The notes under the pieces: generated by a model
Told to the model about the DNA's origin: nothing
Database searches by the model: none
Seen by the model: only the letters and a program-made list of their open reading frames with translations
Program-made: the position numbers and the translations under genes
Part shown: positions 25,192 through 35,064 of the stretch, piece by piece
How the letters are laid out: every line of letters starts with the position of its first letter
How positions within the stretch are numbered: position 1 is the stretch's first letter
Assembly (NCBI RefSeq): GCF_002117915.1
Contig: NZ_BDJB01000008.1
Span: forward strand, 124,001 to 188,000
Direction of reading: 5' to 3'
DNA length: 64,000 bases
DNA from: Sphingomonas sp. TZW2008
GTDB taxonomy: Bacteria; Pseudomonadota; Alphaproteobacteria; Sphingomonadales; Sphingomonadaceae

Positions 25192-27429
25192 ATGACTGCC
25201 GCCACCGCCCCCCAGATCACGCCCGACGTCGTCGCCGAACACGGCCTGTCCCCCGAGGAATACGACCGCGTCCTCCACGCGCTCGGCCGAGAGCCGAACC
25301 TCGTCGAGCTAGGCATCTTCTCGGTCATGTGGTCCGAGCATTGCAGCTACAAGTCGAGCCGCATCCATCTGAAGAAGCTCCCGACCGAGGCGCCATGGGT
25401 GATCTGCGGCCCCGGCGAGAACGCCGGTGTGATCGACATCGGCGATGGTCAGGCGGCCATCTTCAAGATGGAGTCGCATAACCACCCCTCCTACATCGAG
25501 CCGTATCAGGGCGCGGCGACGGGCGTCGGTGGCATCCTGCGCGACGTGTTCACGATGGGCGCTCGCCCTGTGGCGAACATGAACGCGCTCCGCTTCGGCC
25601 GCCCCGATCATCCCAAGATGCGTCACCTCATCTCGGGCGTGGTCCACGGCATCGGCGGCTACGGCAATTGCGTCGGCGTGCCGACCGTCGGCGGCGAGGT
25701 AAACTTCCACCCCGCCTATGACGGCAACATCCTCGTCAACGCGATGACGGTCGGCGTCGCCGATACCGACAAGATCTTTTATTCGGCCGCCAGCGGCATC
25801 GGCAATCCTATCGTCTATGTCGGCAGTAAGACCGGCCGCGACGGCATTCACGGCGCCACCATGGCCTCGGCCGATTTTGGCGAGGATGCCGAGGAAAAGC
25901 GCCCCACCGTCCAGGTCGGAGATCCCTTCACCGAAAAGCTGCTGATCGAAGCCTGCCTCGAGCTGATGGCGTCCGACGCGATCGTCGCGATTCAGGACAT
26001 GGGCGCCGCCGGCCTCACCTCCTCCAGCGTCGAGATGGCAAGCAAGGGCGGCGTCGGCATCGAGCTGATCATGGATGACGTGCCGCAGCGCGAAGAGGGC
26101 ATGACGCCCTACGAGATGATGCTCTCCGAATCGCAGGAGCGCATGCTGATGGTGCTGAAGCCCGGCCGCGAGGATTTCGCCGAGGCGATCTTCCGCAAGT
26201 GGGAGCTCGACTTCGCCGTCATCGGCCACGTCACCGACACCGGCCGCATGGTGCTGAAGTGGCAGGGCGACACGGTCTGCGACATCCCGCTCGCCCCGCT
26301 CGCCGACGAGGCCCCGCTCTACGATCGCCCACACGTCCCCACCCCGCCCGCCAAGGCGCTGGTAAACGTCCCCGAGTGCAAGGACATCGCCGCCGATCTC
26401 CTCATCCTGATGGGCTCGCCCGACATCGCCAGCCGCCGCTGGATCTGGGAGCAGTACGACCACATGGTTGGCGCCGACACCGTCCAGCGCCCGGGCGGCG
26501 ACGCCGCGGTGGTGCGCGTCCACGGCACTGACAAGGCGCTGGCGATCACCACCGATTGCACCCCGCGCTATTGCTACGCCGACCCTGTCGAGGGCGGGAA
26601 ACAGGCCGTCGCCGAAACATGGCGCAACCTGACCGCGGTCGGCGCGAAGCCACTCGCGATCACCAACTGTCTCAACTTCGCCAACCCGCAACGCCTCGAA
26701 ATCATGGGCCAGATCGTCGGCTGTCTCGATGGCATGGCTCAGGCGTGCCGCGCGCTCGACTATCCGATCGTCTCCGGCAACGTGTCGCTCTACAATGAAT
26801 CGAAGGCGACCGGCGGCGGTAGCGCGATCCTCCCCACCCCCGCGATCGGCGGCGTCGGGCTGATGTCCGACTGGACCAGGTCAGCCACCATCGCCTTCAA
26901 GGGCACTGGCGACGTCATCCTCGCGGTCGGCACGCGCCGCGGCGATCTCGGTCAGACGCTCTGGCTGCGCGAAGTCCACGGCCGCGAGGAAGGCCCGCCG
27001 CCGCGCGTCGATCTCGCCATGGAGAAGGCGACCGGTGACCTCATCCGCGCCGCGATCGACAAGGGCCAACTCTCCGCCGTCCATGACGTCTCCGACGGCG
27101 GCATTGCCGTCACGATTGCGGAGATGGCGCTTGCCGGCAACATCGGCGCGATGATCGACCGCAAGCAGCCTTATGACTGCGCGCATTCCTTCTTCGCCGA
27201 GGATCAGGGCGTGTACATCGTCACCGTCAACGATCACGCGCTGTCCGACTTTCTCCTCGCCGCGCTGGATGCCGGCGTCGAAGCGGAGCCGATGGGCCGC
27301 ACCGGCGGTAAGCGGTTAATCTTCGAGCGCCCGAACCGCGACGACGTCGTCACGCTCGACGCACTGCGCGCCGCGCACGAGGGTTTCTTCCCGCGCCTGA
27401 TGTCGGGCGAGGTCGAACTGGCAAGCTGA
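25192..27429 (+). CDS. purL: Phosphoribosylformylglycinamidine synthase subunit PurL
   Basis: A 745-residue small-form PurL, which works with separate PurS and PurQ (not in this window) in step four of purine synthesis. [20 protein letters not shown] carries the catalytic His. [20 protein letters not shown] is the nucleotide/FGAR-binding hallmark. [14 protein letters not shown] and [18 protein letters not shown] are the paired AIRS-type motifs. Length fits the alphaproteobacterial and Gram-positive type, not the 1,300-residue enterobacterial fusion. Monocistronic by spacing. Confidence 0.97.
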   Translation: MTAATAPQITPDVVAEHGLSPEEYDRVLHALGREPNLVELGIFSVMWSEHCSYKSSRIHLKKLPTEAPWVICGPGENAGVIDIGDGQAAIFKMESHNHPSYIEPYQGAATGVGGILRDVFTMGARPVANMNALRFGRPDHPKMRHLISGVVHGIGGYGNCVGVPTVGGEVNFHPAYDGNILVNAMTVGVADTDKIFYSAASGIGNPIVYVGSKTGRDGIHGATMASADFGEDAEEKRPTVQVGDPFTEKLLIEACLELMASDAIVAIQDMGAAGLTSSSVEMASKGGVGIELIMDDVPQREEGMTPYEMMLSESQERMLMVLKPGREDFAEAIFRKWELDFAVIGHVTDTGRMVLKWQGDTVCDIPLAPLADEAPLYDRPHVPTPPAKALVNVPECKDIAADLLILMGSPDIASRRWIWEQYDHMVGADTVQRPGGDAAVVRVHGTDKALAITTDCTPRYCYADPVEGGKQAVAETWRNLTAVGAKPLAITNCLNFANPQRLEIMGQIVGCLDGMAQACRALDYPIVSGNVSLYNESKATGGGSAILPTPAIGGVGLMSDWTRSATIAFKGTGDVILAVGTRRGDLGQTLWLREVHGREEGPPPRVDLAMEKATGDLIRAAIDKGQLSAVHDVSDGGIAVTIAEMALAGNIGAMIDRKQPYDCAHSFFAEDQGVYIVTVNDHALSDFLLAALDAGVEAEPMGRTGGKRLIFERPNRDDVVTLDALRAAHEGFFPRLMSGEVELAS

Positions 27430-27475
27430 TCGCGCGCCACCTCGCCGACGATCGGCTGCCGGGGACGCCAGGATC

Positions 27476-28720
27476 ATGACCTTAGCGGGTTCGACGCGGA
27501 TCGTGGCGCTCGATGCCGTGCGGGGGATGGCCGTTCTCGGCATCCTCCTGCTTAACATCGTCGACTTCGCAATGCCGCGCTACGCCTATGTCGATCCGAC
27601 CTTCTACGGCGGGGCGAGCGGGGCGGACTGGTGGGCATGGGCGCTCACCTTCGTCGTTGCAGACGGCAAGATGCGCGGGCTGTTCTCGATGCTATTCGGC
27701 GCCTCGACGCTGCTCGTCGCCGAACGCGCGCAGGCGGCCGGCGAATCGCCGTTTCGCGTGCACATGGCGCGGATGACCGTCCTGTTCCTCATCGGCATGG
27801 TGCACGGCTATCTGATCTGGTCGGGCGACATCCTCGTACTCTATGCACTGTGCGGCGTGCTGGCGTTCGCCTTCCGCGAAGCGCGCATGTCGACGCTGCT
27901 CGCGGTCGCGGCGCTCCTGATGCTTGGCGAGGTCGCCACCGCGTTCATCGACCACGATGCGGCGCGCGCGTTCGAAGCACGCGCGACGCAGATCGGTGCG
28001 TCTGCCACGCTGCAGGCCGATTGGGCGCAATACATCGCCGATTTCGCGAATCTGCGTGCCTCTATACCGGCCGAACTCGCGACCTATCGCGGCGGCTGGG
28101 CGCAGATCCTTCCCGCGCGCGCCGCCGCAACGTGGCAGGCGCAGCGCGAGATGATCCCCGCCACCCTTGCCGATACGCTGGCGATGATGCTTCTCGGCAT
28201 GGCGCTGTTCCGCAGCGGCTTCTTCGCCGGCCGGTGGCGCCCGCGATCCTACCGGCTGATGCTGGCGATCGGCTACGGCGCCGCGCTGCCGCTCACAGCC
28301 GTGCTCGCATGGTGGATCGACCGGCGCGGATTCGATCCGATCACGCTCGCGCTCGCCGAGCCGCTCCAGCTCGCCCTGCTGCGCCCGTGGGTGGCCCTGG
28401 CGCATGCCAGCATCGTCATCCTCGCCGTTAAGCACGGCGTCGCCGCGCGTCTCGTCGGCCACTTGGCAGCGACGGGCCGCATGGCGTTCACCAGCTATCT
28501 TGCGACCAGCATCATCTGCACGTGGATCTTCTACGGATGCGGGCTCGGATGGTTCGGCATGCTCACACGGTGGCAGCTGTATCCCATCGTACTCGCAATC
28601 TGGGCGCTGCTCCTCGTTTGGTCGCCGTGGTGGCTGGCACGCTTCCGCTACGGCCCGCTCGAATGGCTATGGCGCAGCGCCAGCCGCATGGAGCTCCAGA
28701 GCCTCCGCCGAACCGCCTAG
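27476..28720 (+). CDS. DUF418 family membrane protein (YeiB-like)
   Basis: A 414-residue protein with about ten membrane segments. It opens RIVALDAVRGMAVLGILLLN, the DUF418/acyltransferase-3-like signature. KMRGLFSMLFGASTLLVAER and the late GRMAFTSYLATSIICTWIFY are also typical. DUF418 proteins are widespread and have no settled function; transport or acyl-transfer has been proposed. The tandem dyads in front of bfd begin immediately after its TAG. Confidence 0.85.
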   Translation: MTLAGSTRIVALDAVRGMAVLGILLLNIVDFAMPRYAYVDPTFYGGASGADWWAWALTFVVADGKMRGLFSMLFGASTLLVAERAQAAGESPFRVHMARMTVLFLIGMVHGYLIWSGDILVLYALCGVLAFAFREARMSTLLAVAALLMLGEVATAFIDHDAARAFEARATQIGASATLQADWAQYIADFANLRASIPAELATYRGGWAQILPARAAATWQAQREMIPATLADTLAMMLLGMALFRSGFFAGRWRPRSYRLMLAIGYGAALPLTAVLAWWIDRRGFDPITLALAEPLQLALLRPWVALAHASIVILAVKHGVAARLVGHLAATGRMAFTSYLATSIICTWIFYGCGLGWFGMLTRWQLYPIVLAIWALLLVWSPWWLARFRYGPLEWLWRSASRMELQSLRRTA

Positions 28721-28721
28721 A

Positions 28722-28758
28722 TGCGAATCAGACGCAATACTCTTGCGATCTTGTCGCA
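28722..28758. promoter_or_regulatory. Two tandem 15-bp dyads upstream of bfd, candidate iron-regulator operator
   Basis: TGCGAATCAGACGCA (28722-28736) and TGCGATCTTGTCGCA (28744-28758) share TGCG...CGCA ends and are spaced 22 bp start to start, about two helical turns. They lie 34-71 bp before the bfd start. TGCGAAT-type half sites are found in Fur boxes of many proteobacteria. With bfd-bfr downstream, iron control is plausible. The regulator is not proven. Confidence 0.5.
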
Positions 28759-28792
28759 TTAGCGGTACTTCCCCTCCGCGAGGGAGAGTTCG

Positions 28793-28963
28793 ATGGTCGT
28801 CTGCGTTTGCAATGCCATTCGGGAGTGCCAAGTTCGCGAGGCGGCACGGTCGGGTTCGACCACCGCTTGCCAGGCGTACAGGGCGCTCGGACGGCAGGCG
28901 AAATGCGGCCAGTGCGTGCCGTTCGCCCGCGCGATCATCGACCAGGAACGTGCGGCTGCCTAA
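28793..28963 (+). CDS. bfd: Bacterioferritin-associated ferredoxin
   Basis: A 56-residue [2Fe-2S] protein with ATG at 28793 after GGGAGAG (28782-28788). It has the Bfd cysteine pattern: C4 and C6 (MVVCVCNAI) and C38 and C41 (KCGQCV). Bfd docks on bacterioferritin and passes electrons to the core so that stored iron is released as Fe(II). bfr follows 96 bases downstream. Two Fur-like dyads lie upstream, consistent with induction when iron is scarce. Confidence 0.93.
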   Translation: MVVCVCNAIRECQVREAARSGSTTACQAYRALGRQAKCGQCVPFARAIIDQERAAA

Positions 28964-29059
28964 CAGTCGCAACAAGCGATTTTGGCGGATTTCCGCGACT
29001 TTTAGGTTGCCCGTCCGCGAACGAACGCGATACACGGTCGCGACTATGGAGATCGTGAC

Positions 29060-29545
29060 ATGAAGGGCGACGCGCGCGTCATCGAGTATCTCAATGAGAC
29101 GCTCAAGAACGAACTGACGGCGATCAACCAATATTGGTTGCACTATCGCCTACTCGATCACTGGGGCGTCAAGAAGCTCGCCGAGTACGAGCGGCACGAA
29201 TCGATCGACGAGATGAAGCACGCCGACTGGTTGGCGGAGCGCATCCTGTTCCTCGACGGTTTGCCCAATTTCCAGCTGCTCGGTCGCCTGCGGATCGGCG
29301 AGACGGTCGAAGAGGTGCTGAAGGCCGATCTCGCGATGGAGATCGAGGCCGTCGCCGAGCTCAAGGCCGCCGTCGCTTATTGCGAGGAGGTTCGCGATTT
29401 CGTCAGCCGCGATCTCTTCATGCGCATCCTAATCAGCGAGGAGGAGCACGTCGACACGCTCGAGCGGCAGTTCGAGATGATCGAGCGTATGGGCCTGCCC
29501 AATTACATCCAGCTCAATTCGGAAGCGGATCAGCCGCACGGCTGA
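29060..29545 (+). CDS. bfr: Bacterioferritin
   Basis: A 161-residue four-helix iron-storage subunit that assembles into a 24-mer with heme at dimer interfaces. The ferroxidase ligands are visible: E18 (NELTAINQYW), E51 and H54 in HESIDEMKHAD, E94, and E127/H130 in EEEHVDTLE. Met52, the heme ligand, is in the same DEMKH segment. So it is a heme-binding Bfr, not a ferritin. It follows bfd and probably shares its regulation, though a promoter in the 96-bp gap is possible. Confidence 0.96.
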   Translation: MKGDARVIEYLNETLKNELTAINQYWLHYRLLDHWGVKKLAEYERHESIDEMKHADWLAERILFLDGLPNFQLLGRLRIGETVEEVLKADLAMEIEAVAELKAAVAYCEEVRDFVSRDLFMRILISEEEHVDTLERQFEMIERMGLPNYIQLNSEADQPHG

Positions 29546-29603
29546 CGCGGCTAGCCGGGCAGCGGCGACGCGGCCCGGCTACTGGACGTGCCCGAGGGCT
29601 TCG

Positions 29604-30017
29604 TCAGACCTGGCGTCGTCCAAATCCCGCCACGCCGCGGCGTTCGGCCAGCGGATTCGCCTCGCGCTCGAGCAGCGCGAGCGTCTGCGCGAACAGCGGA
29701 CCCAGCTTCACCACATCCTCGAGCGCGGCCTCGGGCGTGTCGCGCGTTTCGACGCAATCGCGCGCCAGTGCTTCGATCCGCTCGGCGAGATCGGCGAGCG
29801 GAAGCGCGCCGAACTGCCGCGCTTCCCCTTTGAGCGTGTGCGCCGGGATGACGATCGCGGTGGCATTCTGTGCGCGCATCGCGGCCTCGATCGCGGCGAC
29901 CGACTTGACCCCGTCCTCACGAAAGTAGCCGAGGATGCGGACGAAGCCGGCGCCCAGCTCGGCGCGGGCCTTCGAAAAGGCGGCCCAATCGACCAAAGTG
30001 CTGCCTTCGAACGACAC
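29604..30017 (-). CDS. Hpt domain phosphotransfer protein
   Basis: A 137-residue helical protein (GTG start at 30017) with the Hpt motif IPAHTLKGEARQFGA; His60 is the phospho-acceptor. Such proteins relay phosphate between hybrid histidine kinases and response regulators. No cognate kinase or regulator is adjacent, so the pathway is unknown. An inverted repeat CATATCC...GGATATG (30022-30046) lies just upstream of the start. Confidence 0.88.
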   Translation of the reverse strand: MSFEGSTLVDWAAFSKARAELGAGFVRILGYFREDGVKSVAAIEAAMRAQNATAIVIPAHTLKGEARQFGALPLADLAERIEALARDCVETRDTPEAALEDVVKLGPLFAQTLALLEREANPLAERRGVAGFGRRQV

Positions 30018-30099
30018 AGATCATATCCTCGATCAGGCCGGATATGGCCGGCGGACGGTGGCCTTGTTCTACGTTGCGGGCGTAAACAGGAAGTAAGCG

Positions 30100-31449
30100 T
30101 CAGGTGCCGAACGGATTTTTCGGCGCGCGCATCGTCAGCCGCACGGGCACCGCGCCGAAGCCCAGATCCCGTCGCATCGAGTTGACGAGATATCGCTCGT
30201 AGCTCGCGGGAAGCTGGTCGACGCGCGTGCCGAAGACAACGAAGCTCGGCGGGCGCGTCTTCACCTGCGTGACGTAGCGCATCTTGATCCGCTTGCCGCC
30301 CGGGGCGGGCGGCGGGTTGGCGTCGATCGCGCGCTCGAACCAGCGGTTGAGCTCGCCGGTCGGCACGCGGCGCGACCATGCCTCGCGCGTCTCGAACGCC
30401 GCCGCCAGCAGCTGGTCGATGCCCTTGCCCGTCATCGCCGATACGGTAATCAGCGGGACGCCTTTCACCTGGCTCAGCCCGTCGCCCAGCGCCGCCTTGA
30501 CGCCGTTGAACAATGCGGACGGCTCATCGGCGACATCCCATTTGTTGAGTGCGACGATCAGCGCGCGCCCTTCCTCGAGCACGCGATCGGCGATGCGCAG
30601 ATCCTGCGATTCGAGCCCGAGCGTCGCGTCGAGCAGCAGGACAACCACCTCGGCAAAGTCGACCGCATGGAGCGCATCAGCAACCGACAGCTTCTCCAAC
30701 TTGTCCTGCACCTTGGCGCGTTTGCGCATGCCCGCGGTATCGATCAGCCGCACCGGCCGTCCCTGCCAAGCCCAGTCAATCGCAATCGAATCGCGCGTGA
30801 TGCCCGCTTCGGGCCCGGTGATCATGCGATCCTCGCCAAGCATCCGGTTCACCAGCGTCGACTTGCCGGCGTTGGGACGGCCAACAATCGCGAGCTTCAG
30901 CGGCGCCTGCGCATCATCCTCGTCATCGGCGTCGTCCGCTTCCGTCGCCTGTTCGAGATGCGGCAGCAACGCTTCGAACAGATCGGCGACGCCCTCGCCA
31001 TGCTCAGCGGAGAGTTGCACCGGATCGCCGAAGCCGAGCGACAGCGCCTCCAGGATACCCTGCTCCCCCGCGCGGCCTTCGGCCTTGTTGGCAACCAGCA
31101 CGATCGGCGTCGTCGATCCGCGCAGCCAGCGCGCAATCTCCTCGTCGAGCGGAACGATGCCGGCACGCGCATCGACCATCAATAGGGCGACGTCGGCATT
31201 CGCCACCGCGGCCTCGGTCTGCAGCCGCATCCGGCCGGGCAGCGACGCCGCGTCGTGATCTTCGTACCCCGCCGTATCGACGACGCGGAAGTCGAGACCG
31301 ATCAGATGCGCGTCGCCTTCGCGCCGGTCGCGCGTCACGCCGGGGCGATCGTCGACCAGCGCCAGCCGCTTGCCGACGAGGCGGTTGAACAAAGTGGATT
31401 TGCCGACATTGGGTCGGCCGACGATCGCTACGGAGGGGAGACGTGCCAT
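30100..31449 (-). CDS. der: Ribosome-assembly GTPase Der (EngA)
   Basis: A 449-residue double GTPase needed for 50S maturation. G domain 1 has GRPNVGKSTLF and DTAGYEDHD. G domain 2 has GRPNAGKSTLVNRMLGED and DTAGMRKR. The C-terminal KH-like domain follows (KMRYVTQVKTRPPSFVVFG). ATG 31449 follows a GTG by one codon and matches the family N-terminus (MARLPSVAIVGRPNVGKST). It stands downstream of yfgM-like and bamB genes, the same grouping as in E. coli. Confidence 0.97.
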   Translation of the reverse strand: MARLPSVAIVGRPNVGKSTLFNRLVGKRLALVDDRPGVTRDRREGDAHLIGLDFRVVDTAGYEDHDAASLPGRMRLQTEAAVANADVALLMVDARAGIVPLDEEIARWLRGSTTPIVLVANKAEGRAGEQGILEALSLGFGDPVQLSAEHGEGVADLFEALLPHLEQATEADDADDEDDAQAPLKLAIVGRPNAGKSTLVNRMLGEDRMITGPEAGITRDSIAIDWAWQGRPVRLIDTAGMRKRAKVQDKLEKLSVADALHAVDFAEVVVLLLDATLGLESQDLRIADRVLEEGRALIVALNKWDVADEPSALFNGVKAALGDGLSQVKGVPLITVSAMTGKGIDQLLAAAFETREAWSRRVPTGELNRWFERAIDANPPPAPGGKRIKMRYVTQVKTRPPSFVVFGTRVDQLPASYERYLVNSMRRDLGFGAVPVRLTMRAPKNPFGT

Positions 31450-31480
31450 CACGCGCCCCTACCCGCTCGCACTCGCCGCG

Positions 31481-32803
31481 TCACCTGTAGGCGGACACCC
31501 GCCCCTTCTGATCGAGGACGTACAGTGTCTGGTTGGCCACCACCGGCGGCAGCGTGAACGCATCCGCCGCCGGGATCGTCACCTGCACGCTGCCATCGGC
31601 AGGCGACACCCCGACCAGCTCGCCGCGCGAATTGGTCAGCCACAGCCGGTCGCCGGCCAGCACCGGGCCGAACCAGGTATAGGCCGCCTTCTTCTTCTCT
31701 TCATTGCGATAGGCGCGGAGCTGGCTCATCCAGCGCACCTTGCCGTTCGCGCGCGACAGGCAGACGAGTTGCGCCTGATCGGTGACGACGAACAGCCACT
31801 CGCCCGCGATCCACGGCGTCGTGATGCTCGCGAAATTCTGCTCCCACAAACGCTGTCCGGTCGCGATCTCGACCGCGACCATGCGTCCGCCCTGCCCCAC
31901 CGCATAAGCGCGGCCATCGGCGATCACCGGATCCGCATCGATATCGGCAAGGCTAGATACCGAAGTCGAGATGCTGGTGCGCGACAGCGCGTCCTGCCAC
32001 AACGTGCGGCCATTCTCGTAGCGATAGGCATTAAGCTCGCCCGAGGAGAAACCGGCAACGATCGTACCCGCTGCCACCGCCGGTGCCGCCACGCCGAACA
32101 CGCCCTGCGTCTCGACACTTGCCGACCCGGTCCATACGACCTTTCCGTCAGCCTGGTTGAGCGCGAACAGCTGATTGTCCTGGCTGAGAACGTATATTTG
32201 GCCATTCGCGATGGTCGGCGCACCGCGCAACGGCCCGCCCGGCTTCGAGCGCCAGACGACCGCGCCGTCGGCGGCGTTCATCGCCACGACATCGCCAATC
32301 CCGTCGGTCGCATAGACGCGCCCGTCATCGAAACTCACCCCGCCGCCGAAGCGCGCCGGCTTGTTCTCGTCGCCCTCGAACACCGCGGCCTTCCAAAGTG
32401 GCGCGCCGGTGTCGGCAGTAAAGGCATGAACAGTGGCGTCGACGTCGACAACGAACAGCTTGCCATCGCCGATCACGGGCGCGGCGCCGAGACGCTGGCG
32501 GTTCGAGCCGCCGTCGATCGCGGCGGTCCACAGCCGCGCCGGCGAACCCCCGAGCGCCAGATGCCCCATCGTCTTCGACGCGTTGCCACCGGGCTGTGTC
32601 CACGCCGCGTTCACCTCGGCGGGCGGCAGCAGGACCTGCACCCCGGCGAGCGACGGATCAACTTCGGCGGCATTCTCCGACACCAGGATCGGCACGCGGT
32701 TGCCGACGGTCGGCGTCTTCTTCCCGCCGCCCTTGAACACGCCGCAGGCGCTGAGGCCCATCAGCGCCGCAATCGCGAACGGCGCGGCAATCGACTTCTT
32801 CAT
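31481..32803 (-). CDS. bamB: Outer-membrane assembly lipoprotein BamB
   Basis: A 440-residue lipoprotein (lipobox LSAC at about residues 17-20) with an eight-bladed PQQ-type beta-propeller. Repeated blades such as LFVVDVDATVHAFTADTG, RVYATDGIGDVVAMNAADG and IYVLSQDNQLFALNQADG show it. BamB is an accessory of the BAM complex that inserts outer-membrane barrels. It overlaps the upstream TPR gene by four bases and lies 31 bases before der, the conserved yfgM-bamB-der order. Confidence 0.94.
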   Translation of the reverse strand: MKKSIAAPFAIAALMGLSACGVFKGGGKKTPTVGNRVPILVSENAAEVDPSLAGVQVLLPPAEVNAAWTQPGGNASKTMGHLALGGSPARLWTAAIDGGSNRQRLGAAPVIGDGKLFVVDVDATVHAFTADTGAPLWKAAVFEGDENKPARFGGGVSFDDGRVYATDGIGDVVAMNAADGAVVWRSKPGGPLRGAPTIANGQIYVLSQDNQLFALNQADGKVVWTGSASVETQGVFGVAAPAVAAGTIVAGFSSGELNAYRYENGRTLWQDALSRTSISTSVSSLADIDADPVIADGRAYAVGQGGRMVAVEIATGQRLWEQNFASITTPWIAGEWLFVVTDQAQLVCLSRANGKVRWMSQLRAYRNEEKKKAAYTWFGPVLAGDRLWLTNSRGELVGVSPADGSVQVTIPAADAFTLPPVVANQTLYVLDQKGRVSAYR

Positions 32804-33513
32804 TGTGTCGCCTTGTTTCCTAGCGTGCCGGCTTCTGCCGGAACCGCATCGACGCCCAGTACGCCCGCCATCTGAACCGCGCGTTGACGGAGCGACGGCG
32901 GCACGCGGTCGGATTGTGCGATCTGCCCGAACAGCTTGCCCGCCAGATCGCGCTTGCCCTGCTTCAGATAGGCAAGCGCGACGAGTTCACCCGCGCTACC
33001 GAAATAGGCGTTCTCGGGAACCGCGATCGCGCGCAGTCGGGCGATCACCTGCTCTGGCGGCAGCGTGTCGAACTCGGCGTTGGTCTGCCGCACGGTGGCG
33101 AGTTCGCGAAACGACGCATCGAGCGAGTCGTCAGCGGCGATCGCGCCGAACTTGGCCGCCGCGCCCTTCAGATCGTCGTTGCGCAGCAGCAGATCGGCCT
33201 GCGTGAACAGCGCCACCGCGCGATAGCCGTCGCGCTTCGACGCGGCGAGCCGCGTCAGCGCGGGTGTCGCCTTTGCCGTGCGCTCGGCGGACAGATCGTC
33301 CCACACCAGCTGCATCTGCTCACCCTCGCGCCCGGCGGCCTCGCGCCGCTGATGCTGCCAGAACAGATAGCCCGCCAACAAGGCCAGCCCAGCGACGATC
33401 GCAATCGCGATCGCACGTCCCCAGCGCCGCCACAGCGCCGCCGCCTGATCCTTGCGCAGTTCCTCGTCGACTTCGCGCAGGAATGCTTCGTTATTCTGCG
33501 GCGTTAGCGCCAC
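32800..33513 (-). CDS. YfgM-like tetratricopeptide membrane protein
   Basis: A 237-residue protein. One membrane helix (AIAIAIVAGLALLAGYLFW, about residues 35-53) follows a short cytoplasmic part, and a TPR-21-type periplasmic domain follows. Beginning at GTG 33513 (VALTPQNNEAFLREVDEELR), it has GGAG six bases upstream; a TTG four codons earlier is less likely. E. coli YfgM works with PpiD at the SecYEG exit. The ATGA overlap with bamB supports coupled expression. Confidence 0.87.
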   Translation of the reverse strand: MALTPQNNEAFLREVDEELRKDQAAALWRRWGRAIAIAIVAGLALLAGYLFWQHQRREAAGREGEQMQLVWDDLSAERTAKATPALTRLAASKRDGYRAVALFTQADLLLRNDDLKGAAAKFGAIAADDSLDASFRELATVRQTNAEFDTLPPEQVIARLRAIAVPENAYFGSAGELVALAYLKQGKRDLAGKLFGQIAQSDRVPPSLRQRAVQMAGVLGVDAVPAEAGTLGNKATQ

Positions 33514-33580
33514 GACATGCTCCAATCTGGCGGGGGAAGGCGGCGGACCTTAGTCGCGCCCTCCGGAAAACGGAAGCGGA

Positions 33581-34441
33581 TCACGCTTTGGGCGCGTAGG
33601 TCTGCTCGGAGCCGGGGAACACGCGCGCGCGTACCTCGTCGGCATAGGCGGCCGCCCGCTCACCGATAAAGCCGGCCATGTCGCCGTAGCGCTTGACGAA
33701 GCGCGGGGTGCGCTCGAACAGCCCGAGCATATCTTCTGCCACCAGCACCTGGCCGTCGCACTCGGCGGATGCGCCGATGCCGATCGTCGGCACCGCGATC
33801 GTCTTCGTGATCTCGATCGCGATCGGCTCCACCACACCCTCGATCACCACGGCGAACGCGCCCGCCTCCGCCACGGCCTGCGCATCGCCGACGATCTTGC
33901 GCGCTTCCGCCTCCGATCGCCCGCGCGCGCCGTAGCCCCCGAGCGCATTCACGGCCTGCGGCGTCAGCCCGACGTGGCCCATCACGGGGATGCCGCGCTC
34001 GGAGAGGAACGCGACCGTCGAGGCCATCGCCGTTCCGCCCTCCAGCTTCACCGCCGCCGCACCGGTCTGCTTGAGCAGCCACGCCGCGCTCTCGAATGCC
34101 TTCTCGGGGCTCGCCTCGTAGCTGCCGAACGGCATGTCGACGACGACGACGGCGTGATAGCTGCCGCGCACCACCGCCGCGCCGTGCGCCGCCATCATCT
34201 CGAGCGTGACCGGCACCGTCGACGGCAGACCGTAGATCACCTGACCCAAGCTGTCGCCGACAAGCAGCAGATCGCAGTGCGGATCGAGGATCTGCGCGGT
34301 CCGCACGGTATAGGCCGTCAGCATCACCAGCGGGTCCTTGCCCTTGCGCTGGCGCACCGCCGGCACCGTCAGCCGCTTCATCGGCGCGGATACCGGCGTC
34401 GCCCGGCTGGTCGAGCTGTCGATCGTGAAGGTCGTGGACAT
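33581..34441 (-). CDS. panB: 3-methyl-2-oxobutanoate hydroxymethyltransferase
   Basis: A 286-residue TIM-barrel enzyme for the first step of pantothenate synthesis; it uses methylenetetrahydrofolate and Mg2+. [65 protein letters not shown] and the catalytic VIEGV are present. Full length for the family. No panC adjoins it. Confidence 0.96.
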   Translation of the reverse strand: MSTTFTIDSSTSRATPVSAPMKRLTVPAVRQRKGKDPLVMLTAYTVRTAQILDPHCDLLLVGDSLGQVIYGLPSTVPVTLEMMAAHGAAVVRGSYHAVVVVDMPFGSYEASPEKAFESAAWLLKQTGAAAVKLEGGTAMASTVAFLSERGIPVMGHVGLTPQAVNALGGYGARGRSEAEARKIVGDAQAVAEAGAFAVVIEGVVEPIAIEITKTIAVPTIGIGASAECDGQVLVAEDMLGLFERTPRFVKRYGDMAGFIGERAAAYADEVRARVFPGSEQTYAPKA

Positions 34442-34465
34442 GGGGCGGCGCTTAGCCTGTCCCGA

Positions 34466-34903
34466 TCACACGATCCAGCCGCGCGCCTGCACCCTTCGCG
34501 CGAACCACAAGGTGACGATCCCAACGATGATGATGAGCGCCGGGAAATAGGTCGTCCACACGCCCTTCACCGCGATCAAATCGGTTGCGGCGAACATCCA
34601 CCCGAACATCAGGATCGTGGCGGCGAGTGATATCCCGGCGAGCGGCACCGCATACCGTCGCCGCAGCGCGAGCGCGACGCCGCTCGCCAAGGCGCCCCAC
34701 GTCGCGATGCCGTAGATCCACACGTACCAGCCGGGCAGCGACGCGTAGAGGCTGCGATCATAGTCGCTCGGCACGGCGCCCATCGCAGCCGGCCCATGAG
34801 CGACATGCTCGTAGAAGGAATAGACGCCGATCGCCTGCCACAGCAGCAGCACGACCGTCACGATCCAGAACCACCGTGCTGGTCGCCCGAGCCCCGCAGC
34901 CAT
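34466..34903 (-). CDS. Small four-helix membrane protein of unknown function
   Basis: A 145-residue protein with four predicted membrane segments (WFWIVTVVLLLWQAIGVYSF; WYVWIYGIATWGALASGVAL; YAVPLAGISLAATILMFGWM; YFPALIIIVGIVTLWF). The ATG at 34903 is preceded by GGGGAGAGGG. The open frame continues upstream without a better site. I recognise no named family. Trp/Tyr-rich loops after helix 1 face one side. It stands between panB and an ArsC-family gene with no functional clue from them. Confidence 0.7.
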   Translation of the reverse strand: MAAGLGRPARWFWIVTVVLLLWQAIGVYSFYEHVAHGPAAMGAVPSDYDRSLYASLPGWYVWIYGIATWGALASGVALALRRRYAVPLAGISLAATILMFGWMFAATDLIAVKGVWTTYFPALIIIVGIVTLWFARRVQARGWIV

Positions 34904-35064
34904 CGCCCTCTCCCCTTCCGCCGCCCTGAGAGGAAAGGATGCGCCTGTCGATTCGCAAATGCAACAATCTGCACTGCGTGAATTGTAGCGGAGCACCGGC
35001 GACGACAACTGAAACACCGCGCACGAACTTGGAACAGGCGCCGTCCGCAATCGCGCCCGCACGA

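Noticed and set aside
25309-26691. A 460-codon minus-strand frame opposite purL
   Set aside because: Composition (His, Asp, Gly, Ala) is typical of complement frames of GC-rich genes; purL is certain.
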